Of a stretch of DNA of 32,890 nucleotides, positions 23,027-30,703 are shown piece by piece. The DNA comes from an uncultured Chthoniobacterales bacterium. Its GTDB lineage: Bacteria; Verrucomicrobiota; Verrucomicrobiia; Chthoniobacterales; UBA10450. Position 1 is the stretch's first letter, and each line of letters begins with the position of its first letter. A model generated the notes under the pieces. The model ran no database searches, was not told where the DNA came from, and saw nothing but the letters and a program-made list of their open reading frames with translations. The DNA is taken from contig CADCTA010000070.1 of the NCBI GenBank assembly GCA_902805675.1, forward strand, positions 1 through 32,890, read 5' to 3'. The translations under genes and the position numbers were made by a program.

Positions 23027-24213
23027 GCCAGCGGTCTGAGCGTCTCGAGCAGTTTGCGATCGATGTGATCCTCGAGCGCCGGCACGGCGCGCGCGCGACG
23101 ATGCTCCGTGGTGTGCTGCATGCGCTCTCGTTTGTCTACGAGCGCCTCGTCCAGTTGCGGCTGTTCCTTTACCGGCACCGCATCCTGCGCGAACGAACAC
23201 TTGGCTGTCTCGTCATCAGCATCGGTAATCTCACCGTCGGCGGGACCGGCAAGACGCCGATCGTGGAGAAGTTCGCGCGCGCGCTTCACAAGGGCGGCCG
23301 TCGTGTTGCAATCCTGAGCCGGGGCTACAAGAGCGTCCCGCAGACTGCGCCGAGAAAGCGCTTCGGCATCTTCAAACAGAAGATCACCGGCCCGCCGCGC
23401 ATCGTCTCGGACGGCAAGTCGCTGCTCCTCGATTCCCTCACCGCTGGCGACGAGCCCTACATGCTCGCGAACAACCTCAAAGACGTGATCGTGCTCGTCG
23501 ACAAAGACCGCGTGAAAAGCGGCCTCTTCGCGATCAAGGAACTCGGCGCCGACACGCTCCTGCTCGACGACGGCCTGCAATATCTGCACCTCAAGCACCG
23601 GCTCGACATTGTGCTGATCGATCGGCAGGCGCCGTTTGGAAACGAATATTTGCTTCCGCGCGGCACCTTGCGCGAGCCACCGCGCAACCTCCGCCGCGCC
23701 AGCTACATCTTCATCACCAAGAGCACCGGCGAGCCTAACGACGAGCTGATCCAGCGCATCCGCCGCTACAATCGCACGGCCGAGATCATCGAGTGCGCGC
23801 ACAAGCCGCTGCACTTGCAGAACGTCTTCACCGGCGAGCAACTGCCGCTCGAACGACTGCGCGACACATTTGTCGGCTCCATCTGCGGCATCGCCGCACC
23901 GGAGAGCTTTGAGGACGGCCTGCGGAAACTCGGCGCACGCATCGAGCTCTCGAAGCGCTACACCGACCACCACCGCTACACCGACGCGGAGCTGCAGAGC
24001 TTTGTGAACCGCTGCATCCGGCGCGATCTCGCGATGATCGTGACAACGGAGAAGGATGCGGTCCGGTTTCCCCGGATCCCAAACCCGGAGGTGCCGATTT
24101 ATTTCCTCCGCGTCGAAATCGAAATCCTGAGCGGGCACGAGACCTGGGAGCATTGCGTGGCGCGCATCTGTCAGCCGCAGCCAATCCTCTCGCCAGAGAG
24201 GTTTTTCTCCTGA
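23023..24213 (+). CDS. lpxK: Tetraacyldisaccharide 4'-kinase (lipid A 4'-kinase)
   Basis: This 396-residue enzyme adds the 4'-phosphate to lipid A precursor at the inner membrane. The Walker A-like GGTGKTP (residues 73-79) follows [16 protein letters not shown], a signature of LpxK. Also seen: [70 protein letters not shown], and the C-terminal DHHRYTD and [10 protein letters not shown] motifs. The length is larger than many orthologues, partly through the first 60 residues preceding the conserved core. Its presence shows that the cell makes lipopolysaccharide-type lipid A. It starts inside the thrB stop. Identification is strong. Confidence 0.97.
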   Translation: MSQRSERLEQFAIDVILERRHGARATMLRGVLHALSFVYERLVQLRLFLYRHRILRERTLGCLVISIGNLTVGGTGKTPIVEKFARALHKGGRRVAILSRGYKSVPQTAPRKRFGIFKQKITGPPRIVSDGKSLLLDSLTAGDEPYMLANNLKDVIVLVDKDRVKSGLFAIKELGADTLLLDDGLQYLHLKHRLDIVLIDRQAPFGNEYLLPRGTLREPPRNLRRASYIFITKSTGEPNDELIQRIRRYNRTAEIIECAHKPLHLQNVFTGEQLPLERLRDTFVGSICGIAAPESFEDGLRKLGARIELSKRYTDHHRYTDAELQSFVNRCIRRDLAMIVTTEKDAVRFPRIPNPEVPIYFLRVEIEILSGHETWEHCVARICQPQPILSPERFFS

Positions 24214-24227
24214 CGCTAAGCCAGCCT

Positions 24228-24349
24228 GTCATTCCGACCGAAGTGGAGGAATCCCGTGGCACGACCAGTCCGTCAGCCACGGGACTTCGACTGCGCGGAG
24301 TTTACCCTGAGCGAGCGAAGCGCGTCGGATGGGCTTCGCTCAGGATGAC
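24228..24349. repeat. GTCATTCCGA palindromic repeat, with inserted arm
   Basis: This element begins GTCATTCCGACCGAAGTGG with GGAATCCCGTGGC and GCCACGGGA arms in the middle. The usual ending is replaced by a longer segment with TCGACTGCGCGGAG and GGGCTTCGCTCAGGATGAC. It therefore looks like a mosaic of two related units. It lies between lpxK and the LigD-type polymerase gene, both on the plus strand. Confidence 0.7.
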
Positions 24350-24387
24350 AGCGTGTTAGGCGCACGCGTTCGTCGCGCTACGAATGA

Positions 24388-25317
24388 ATGACGATGGCTG
24401 ATAAAGCGCAGTTAGAAGTCGCCGGCCGCAAGCTCCCGGTCTCGAATCTGAACAAAGTGCTCTACCCGAAGGCGGGGTTCACGAAGGGGCAGGTGATTGA
24501 TTACTACATCCGCATCGCGCCCGTCCTGCTGCCGCATCTCAAGGATCGGCCGCTGACGATGAAGCGGTATCCGAACGGCGTAGACGGCATGTTCTTCTAC
24601 GAAAAGAACTGCCCGTCGCATCGCCCGGATTGGGTGAAGACCGCGAAGGTCTGGAGCCACGGCAACCAGCGCGACATGTTCTATTGCCTTGCCCAGGACC
24701 TGCCGACGCTCGTCTGGGCGGCGAACCTCGCCGACCTCGAACTGCACACCTCGCTCGCGAAGAAAAAGGATGTCGCGAAGCCGACGATGATGGTGTTCGA
24801 CTTGGATCCCGGTCCGCCAGCGGACATCGTTCAGTGTTGCCAGGTCGGCATCTGGCTGCGCGATCTGCTCGCGCAGATGAAGCTGCAAAGCTGGGCCAAA
24901 ACGAGCGGCTCCAAAGGTCTGCAGCTCTATGTGCCGTTAAACACGCCTGCCACTTTCGACCAGACGAAAGCGCTCTCGCGCGCCCTTGCTGAGTATCTGG
25001 AACGCGAGCATCCCGAGCTCGTCGTGCATCGCATGCTCAAGTCCCTCCGCGGCGGCAAGGTGCTGGTCGACTGGAGCCAGAACGACGAGCACAAGACGAC
25101 TGTGAACGTTTACTCATTGCGCGCCAAGGATCACCCGACCGTCTCCACGCCGGTCAGCTGGGACGAGGTCGCGGCCTGTTTGAAGAAGAAGGACGCGGAG
25201 CTGCTCAGGTTCACGTCCGATCAGGTCCTGCAGCGCGTCGAGGCGATGGGAGATCTCTTCGAGCCGGTGCAGACACTGAAGCAGAAGCTGCCGAAAGAGT
25301 GGGATCAGTTGGGGTAA
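24388..25317 (+). CDS. Standalone LigD-type polymerase/primase domain protein
   Basis: This 309-residue protein is the polymerase module of the ATP-dependent DNA ligase D system: LPVSNLNKVLYPKAGFTKGQVIDYYIRIAPVLLPHLKDRPLTMKRYPNGVDG, FYEKNCP, LPTLVWAANLADLELH, the metal-binding VFDLDPG with D138 and D140, and the SGSKGLQLYVPL motif. In full-length LigD this AEP-family domain is fused to ligase and phosphoesterase modules and acts with Ku in non-homologous end joining; here it stands alone and no Ku or ligase gene is adjacent. It presumably adds ribo- or deoxynucleotides at double-strand breaks. The ATG at 24388 or 24394 could start it. It is convergent with ggt. Confidence 0.92.
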   Translation: MTMADKAQLEVAGRKLPVSNLNKVLYPKAGFTKGQVIDYYIRIAPVLLPHLKDRPLTMKRYPNGVDGMFFYEKNCPSHRPDWVKTAKVWSHGNQRDMFYCLAQDLPTLVWAANLADLELHTSLAKKKDVAKPTMMVFDLDPGPPADIVQCCQVGIWLRDLLAQMKLQSWAKTSGSKGLQLYVPLNTPATFDQTKALSRALAEYLEREHPELVVHRMLKSLRGGKVLVDWSQNDEHKTTVNVYSLRAKDHPTVSTPVSWDEVAACLKKKDAELLRFTSDQVLQRVEAMGDLFEPVQTLKQKLPKEWDQLG

Positions 25318-25347
25318 TCAGGCATCGGCCAAACCTGAAGCAAACCT

Positions 25348-25507
25348 GTCATCCCGAGCGAAGTCGAGGGATCCCGTGGCAGTAATGAACGGTAGGCCAC
25401 AGGATTGACTCACTCGCTCCCGCTCGTTCACCCTGCGGGCTTCGTCCACGTCGCTCGCATCCCTGCGGCTCCGTTCTTCGACTCCGCTGCGCTGCGCTCA
25501 GAATGAC
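25348..25507. repeat. Extended GTCATCCCGA palindromic repeat
   Basis: This element of about 160 bp starts GTCATCCCGAGCGAAGTCGAGG and ends GCGCTGCGCTCAGAATGAC. The CCCGTGGC centre is kept, but the right half is expanded with CGCTC- and TCGCTC-rich sequence. It lies between the convergent polymerase and ggt genes and may be a composite of two copies. Confidence 0.6.
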
Positions 25508-25534
25508 CGCTGTTTTTGACCAACCGGCAGTCCG

Positions 25535-27334
25535 TCAATACCCCGCCGCCTGCCCGTCCTTCCGGCTCTCGCTCGCGCCGACGTAAACGCGCTGGCCGTC
25601 GCGCATCTCGAGCTTGATCGCCTGGTAGCCCCCGAATCCGCCGAAGCCGATTCGCACATCGTGGCCTTTCTTGCGTAGCTCACGAATGCTCTCCCACGGC
25701 ACCGCGGTTTCGACTTCCACGTAGCCGCTGTCGGTCATCTTCTCGCCCGTCGGTTCGTTATCGCCCTCGTGCTGCCAGCGTGAGGCGTCGCCTGCCTCCT
25801 GCAGGTTCATGTCGAAGTCGATCATGTTGATCAACACCTGCACGTGGCCTTGCGGCTGCATGCCGCCGCCCATCACGCCGAAGGCCAGCCATGGCTTCCC
25901 GTCTTTCATCGCGAACGCCGGGATGATCGTCTGGAAAGGCCGCTTGCCGGGCGCGTAGGCGTTCGCGTGTCCCGGCTCCATCATAAACATCTCGCCGCGA
26001 TCCTGGAACATGAAGCCGAGTCCGGGTGCAACCACGCCGCTGCCCATGCCGCGGTAGTTGCTCTGGATGAGGCTGATCATGTTGCCTTCGTCGTCTGCCG
26101 CGCACATGTAGATCGTGTCGCCGTCGCGCAGCGCTGGGTTACCCGCATCGACTGACTTGGCGGCGCGGTTCAGGTCGATCAGCTTGCGGCGCTCCGCTCC
26201 GTACGCCTTCGAGATCAACCCGGCGAGCGGCACCTTCGAGAACTCCGGATCCGCGTAGAACTTCGCGCGATCAGCCCAGGCGAGCTTCTTCGCCTCGACG
26301 AGAACGTGCAGCGCTTCTGGCGAGTTGAAGCCCATCTTCCGCAGGTCGAATCCTTCGAGCACGTTCAGCATCTGGAGTGCGGCGATGCCCTGGCCGTTCG
26401 GCGGCAACTCGAAGACATCGTAGCCGCGGTAGTTCGTCGAGGCCGGCTCCACCCACGTCGCGGTATGCTTCTCGAAATCGGTCTTGCGGAGGAAGCCGCC
26501 GTTCGCCTGCATGAAGGCGTCCATCTTGTCGGCGATCTCACCCTTGTAGAACGCGTCACCCTTTGTCTCGCCGATCAGACGCAGTGTCCGCGCGAGCGCC
26601 GGGTTCTTGAAGATGTCGCCTTTCGCTGGCGCGCGTCCTTTGCCGTCGAGGGTGTACGTTTCGAGGAAGGCACCGGGCAATCCTTTGTAGAGCGGAACGG
26701 CGCGACCCCAATAATACGCTACGAGATCGCTGACCGGGAAGCCTTCCTCCGCGTAACGAATCGCTGGCGCCAGATCCTCGGCTAACGAGAGCTTGCCAAA
26801 TTTCTTGTGCAGCTCCTGCCAGCCGCTCACGCATCCCGGCACGCTGATGGGCAGCATGCCGGTCGGCGGGATGCTCGTGCGTTTCACTTTCTCGAGCTCC
26901 GCCTTCATCCCGTCATAGCTCAACCCGAGCGGCGAACGTCCGCTCGCGTTGAGCCCGTAGAGCTTGTTCTCCTTCGCGCTGTAAACGATCGCGAAGAGGT
27001 CGCCGCCGATCCCGCTGCCGGTCGGCTCCATCAAACCGAGGGCAGCGTTTGCGGCGATGGCCGCGTCGATTGCGTTGCCGCCCTTCTTCAGGATGTCGAT
27101 GCCGACCTGCGTGGCGAGCGGCACGCTGGTCGCGACCATTCCATGTCGCGCGAGCACTTCGGATCGCGTGGCGAAATCTCGCCCTGTGATGCGATCGACC
27201 TGGCCGCGGAGCGGCGTTGATGATGCGAGTAGGAGAGCGGCGACGGCAAGGGCTGCGGTGGGGACGCGCACGCGCGCAATGAAGTCACGAACTGAAATGA
27301 TCACGACGGTTTTGGACGTAAGTAGCAGATTCAT
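25535..27334 (-). CDS. ggt: Gamma-glutamyltransferase, exported
   Basis: This 599-residue enzyme hydrolyses or transfers the gamma-glutamyl group of glutathione and is matured by self-cleavage into two chains. Motifs: MVATSVPLATQVGIDILKKGGNAIDAAIAANAALGLMEPTGSGIGGDLFAIVY near the N-terminus, the predicted nucleophile T407 in ALRDGDTIYMCAADDEGN, then SLIQSNYRGMGSGVVAPGLGFMFQDRG, and PFQTIIPAFAMKDGKPWLAFGVMGGGMQPQGHVQVLINMIDF. The N-terminal hydrophobic stretch (VPTAALAVAALLLASSTPLRG) is a likely signal peptide for export to the periplasm. The start codon is the first of the frame; a shorter start within the leader is possible. It faces the tRNA-Asn gene across about 200 bp in which I see no other gene. 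Confidence 0.95.
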   Translation of the reverse strand: MNLLLTSKTVVIISVRDFIARVRVPTAALAVAALLLASSTPLRGQVDRITGRDFATRSEVLARHGMVATSVPLATQVGIDILKKGGNAIDAAIAANAALGLMEPTGSGIGGDLFAIVYSAKENKLYGLNASGRSPLGLSYDGMKAELEKVKRTSIPPTGMLPISVPGCVSGWQELHKKFGKLSLAEDLAPAIRYAEEGFPVSDLVAYYWGRAVPLYKGLPGAFLETYTLDGKGRAPAKGDIFKNPALARTLRLIGETKGDAFYKGEIADKMDAFMQANGGFLRKTDFEKHTATWVEPASTNYRGYDVFELPPNGQGIAALQMLNVLEGFDLRKMGFNSPEALHVLVEAKKLAWADRAKFYADPEFSKVPLAGLISKAYGAERRKLIDLNRAAKSVDAGNPALRDGDTIYMCAADDEGNMISLIQSNYRGMGSGVVAPGLGFMFQDRGEMFMMEPGHANAYAPGKRPFQTIIPAFAMKDGKPWLAFGVMGGGMQPQGHVQVLINMIDFDMNLQEAGDASRWQHEGDNEPTGEKMTDSGYVEVETAVPWESIRELRKKGHDVRIGFGGFGGYQAIKLEMRDGQRVYVGASESRKDGQAAGY

Positions 27335-27534
27335 ATCAAGTCACAGCAGTGAAGCTCACAGGCGACAACGCTAGACGACCGCTGTCTGTGGCACCAGCCG
27401 AACATCGGCCACATAAAATGTGAGGCCGGCAACGCCTCGCCCTCAACGAGCGCAGCGTAAACCACGCTCAACCCGAAGATCGGCATGCCGTGTTGCGAGC
27501 TGCTAACCGCGGGCCTGCGAGTGCCTTGAAGCAG

Positions 27535-27609
27535 TGGCTCCTGAGGTAGGACTCGAACCTACGACCAATCGGTTAACAGCCGACCGCTCTACCACTGAGC
27601 TACTCAGGA
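27535..27609 (-). tRNA. tRNA-Asn (GUU), encoded CCA
   Basis: On the minus strand the sequence folds as a full cloverleaf. The acceptor stem is TCCTGAG/CTCAGGA, the D arm contains AGCTCAGTGGTAGAG, the anticodon arm is GTCGG CTGTTAA CCGAT with anticodon GTT, and the T arm is GTAGGTTCGAGTCCTAC. Discriminator G is followed by an encoded CCA. The GTT anticodon decodes AAC/AAU. It lies between ggt and ppc. Confidence 0.95.
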
Positions 27610-27799
27610 TGATGTCCCGCCGAGCGACGGGCGTATATCTTGCCTGCACGCTTCCCCGCGGCAAGTGCTTCTTTGGAGCGATGACGCTGGTGACGGCGTG
27701 ACAGTTCCGCGCAGCGCACAATGCGGAGGCGGAGGGCGAACTCGGCACGCGAGGGCGGAGATTGGCGGACGCTACAACGGCCGGAGGACGCCCGGGTCG

Positions 27800-30583
27800 A
27801 TGCCTCCGGAGCAATTTTGGCCGTGGCGAAGTGAAACTCCCGCGCGAAGGTCGCGCATGGTGGAGATGGAAAAGGCGGAACGCGACTACGAGTTCCTGCG
27901 CCAGTGCTTTTGCGAAGTTCTGCAGGAGATCGGCGAGAGCGAAGTCGCCGAGGTGGTGTCGTCGGCTGCTGGAGCCGGAGCCGCCATCCACTCGCAGGCG
28001 GCTGCGCAGGCGCAATCGATTGCGTTCCAGCTCCTGAATCTCGCCGAGGAAAACGCAGCTGCGCAGCACCAGCGCTCCGTCGAGACCGCGGAAGGGCTCG
28101 CCGCGGTCACCGGCGGCTGGGGACGCGCGCTCGAGCAGCTGAAGAAGCGCGGGATGAGCGGCGCGGAGATCGCGGCCGCGCTCCCGTCCATTCGCGTGGA
28201 AGCGGTGCTGACCGCGCATCCCACTGAAGCGAAGCGCGCGACCGCGCTCGGTTGCCATCGCGAGTTATATCTCCTGCTCGTTCGCTCTGAAAACGGGATG
28301 TGGACACCGCTCGAGCGGCGGCTGATTCGCGAAGAAATTAAAGGCGTGCTGGAGCGGCTTTGGCGCGCGGGAGAGATCCTGATCCAGAAGCCGGGTGTGA
28401 CGGCCGAACTGCGGAACGTGGTGCATTATCTGCGCGAGGTCTTTCCGCAAGCGTTGCCGGCGATCGACGCGCGCTTGCGTGCAGCGTGGGAGGAAAGCGG
28501 CTTCGACGCGGCGGAACTCGATGCGCCGGGGGGCCTGCCGCGGCTGGCGTTCGGTAATTGGGTGGGCGGCGATCGCGATGGCCATCCATTCGTGACCGCG
28601 GAAGTCACCGCCGGCACGCTGCGGGAGCTGCGCTCGCAAGCGCTGGCGTTGCTCCACGAGCGCCTCACGAATGTCGCCGCGCGCTTGAGCCTGTCGGAGT
28701 TGCTCCAGGAACCGTCCGGCGAGCTTTGCGCGTACGTCGCGCAATTGGCGCAGCAACTTGGCGAGCGCGGCGAGCATGCGATCCGGCGCAATCCCCAGGA
28801 GCCATGGCGCCAGCTCACGAACCTCATCGTCGCCCAGCTTCCTCCATCGGACACCGCCGATGTCCCCGCTGCTCCGAGCTCCTACCAGTCGCCGGCCGCT
28901 CTCCTTGCCGACCTGCAATTCCTGCGTCAGTCGCTGCTGCAGGCAGGCGCGGCGCGGCTGGCGCGCATGGAGTTGGATCCGGTGATGCGGATCGTGGAGA
29001 CGTTTGGATTCCATCTCGCAGCGCTCGACGTGCGCGAGAACAGCCGCATCCACGACATCGCGATCTCGCAGTTACTCGAAGCAGCGGCGCTTCCGGATAC
29101 ACAGTTCGCGGAGTGGGATGAAGCGCAGCGGCGAGCATTCCTCGATCGCGAGCTACTGACGCCGCGTCCATTCGCGCAGACCGACGCGACCCTCCCCGCA
29201 GAAGCGGAAGGAGTGCGCAGTTGCTACCGCGTGCTCGCGGCGCACCTGGAAACGAACGGCCCCGGCGGTCTCGGCTCGTTGATCGTTAGCATGACGCGGA
29301 GCGTCTCCGATTTACTCGCGGTGTATCTGCTGGCGCGCGAAGCAGGCCTCGCGATCGCCACTCCGGACGGCCCCGTTTGCCAGCTCCCGGTCGTGCCGCT
29401 TTTCGAAACCATCGGCGACCTTGAACGCAGCGCTGCCATCCTCGACGAGTTCCTCGCACACCCGTTCACGCGTCGCAGCCTCGAGCATCACCGCGCCGTG
29501 CAGGGTGGCGCGACGCCCGTGCAGCAGGTGATGATCGGCTACAGCGATAGCAACAAGGATGGCGGCATCTTTGCCAGTCACTGGCACCTCTACCGCGCGC
29601 AGGAAGCGCTCGCGCAGGTCGGGCAGAAGCACGGCGTCAGCATCCGCTTTTTTCATGGTCGCGGCGGCACCATCAGCCGCGGCGCGGGACCGACGCACCG
29701 CTTCCTCAGTGCGCTGCCGCCCGGCGCGCGCAGCGGCGACCTGCGCATGACGGAACAAGGCGAAACGATCGCGCAGAAGTACGCCAACCACATCACGGCG
29801 GTGCATAACCTGGAGTTGCTGCTCGCCGGCGTCACCGGCACCAGCATTGGCTGCTCGCCCGCGTGCGACGACGTCCCGCACGAGCTGCAACCGATCATGG
29901 ATCGACTCACCGAAACGAGCCGCAGCGCGTATGAGGCGCTGCTCCAGACGGAGGGCTTCCTCACCTTCTTCCGGCAGGCCACGCCGATCGACGTGATTGA
30001 ATCCAGCCGCATCGGCTCGCGCCCCTCGCGCCGCACGGGTCAGCAGTCGCTCGACGACCTTCGAGCAATCCCGTGGGTCTTCAGCTGGAGCCAGGCGCGG
30101 TTTTATCTGCCGAGCTGGTATGCGGTGGGAAGCGCGCTGGAGGATTTGATGACGAGCGATGCGCCGGCTTTCGAGGCTCTATGCCGCCATGCCTCCACGT
30201 GGCCGCCCTTGCGTTATCTCCTCATCAACGTGAGCACGAGCGTGCTCCAGGCGGACCTCGCCTTGATGCGCGAATACGCGCAGCTGGTCGACGACGAGGG
30301 GATCCGCGAACGCGTCTACGGCGTCATCGAAGCAGAGTTCAACCGCACCCGCCGCATGGTCGAGAAAGTCTTCGGCGCCGATCTGCTGGCCCGGCGCCCG
30401 CGACTCGCGCGCGTGTTGAAGCTGCGACAGCCCGGCCTGGAGAGATTGCACCGACGCCAGATAGAGCTGCTCCGCCAGTGGCGCAGCCACGAGCGAACCG
30501 ACGACGCGGCGAGCGATCCGACATTCATCGAGCTGCTCGTGACGGTGAACGCGATCGCGAGCGGGCTGCGGACGACCGGTTAG
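27800..30583 (+). CDS. ppc: Phosphoenolpyruvate carboxylase
   Basis: This 927-residue enzyme forms oxaloacetate from PEP and bicarbonate to replenish the citric acid cycle. Catalytic motifs: VLTAHPTEAKR with H140, LAFGNWVGGDRDGHPFV, the MIGYSDSNKDGGIFAS loop, FFHGRGGTISRGAGP (H619, R621), RMTEQGETI, and ending TVNAIASGLRTTG. Compared with the usual C-terminal NGIAAGMRNTG, the last motif is slightly changed (NAIASGLRTTG), including Gly to Ala and Asn to Thr, but still ends in G. The ATG at 27800 has CGGAGG 12-13 bases before it; a later ATG at 27857 is possible. The frame opens further upstream, but that part lacks PEPC features. No allosteric information can be read from the sequence. Confidence 0.95.
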   Translation: MPPEQFWPWRSETPARRSRMVEMEKAERDYEFLRQCFCEVLQEIGESEVAEVVSSAAGAGAAIHSQAAAQAQSIAFQLLNLAEENAAAQHQRSVETAEGLAAVTGGWGRALEQLKKRGMSGAEIAAALPSIRVEAVLTAHPTEAKRATALGCHRELYLLLVRSENGMWTPLERRLIREEIKGVLERLWRAGEILIQKPGVTAELRNVVHYLREVFPQALPAIDARLRAAWEESGFDAAELDAPGGLPRLAFGNWVGGDRDGHPFVTAEVTAGTLRELRSQALALLHERLTNVAARLSLSELLQEPSGELCAYVAQLAQQLGERGEHAIRRNPQEPWRQLTNLIVAQLPPSDTADVPAAPSSYQSPAALLADLQFLRQSLLQAGAARLARMELDPVMRIVETFGFHLAALDVRENSRIHDIAISQLLEAAALPDTQFAEWDEAQRRAFLDRELLTPRPFAQTDATLPAEAEGVRSCYRVLAAHLETNGPGGLGSLIVSMTRSVSDLLAVYLLAREAGLAIATPDGPVCQLPVVPLFETIGDLERSAAILDEFLAHPFTRRSLEHHRAVQGGATPVQQVMIGYSDSNKDGGIFASHWHLYRAQEALAQVGQKHGVSIRFFHGRGGTISRGAGPTHRFLSALPPGARSGDLRMTEQGETIAQKYANHITAVHNLELLLAGVTGTSIGCSPACDDVPHELQPIMDRLTETSRSAYEALLQTEGFLTFFRQATPIDVIESSRIGSRPSRRTGQQSLDDLRAIPWVFSWSQARFYLPSWYAVGSALEDLMTSDAPAFEALCRHASTWPPLRYLLINVSTSVLQADLALMREYAQLVDDEGIRERVYGVIEAEFNRTRRMVEKVFGADLLARRPRLARVLKLRQPGLERLHRRQIELLRQWRSHERTDDAASDPTFIELLVTVNAIASGLRTTG

Positions 30584-30703
30584 TTGGCACGACACTAAGC
30601 CTCTGCCGTCCCGTCAGTCTCGACGAAGAAAGTCAACGCTTGAGCGTGTAGAGTTCCCGTTTAGTTATTTAACTGACGCCGCGGACGCGTCTTCTTCCAA
30701 GCA

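Noticed and set aside
22789..24153. A 454-codon open frame on the minus strand opposite thrB/lpxK
   Set aside because: Antisense shadow of two well-recognised enzymes; the predicted protein has no recognisable motif and is rich in Asp, Ala and Arg as expected from reversed codons.
10721..25507. Possible CRISPR array or tandem repeat array
   Set aside because: The repeats are dispersed by kilobases, are palindromic with variable centres and have no regular spacers; no cas gene is seen.
27503..28258. A 251-codon minus-strand frame across the tRNA and ppc start
   Set aside because: It runs through the tRNA-Asn gene and the opposite strand of ppc, with no family signature.
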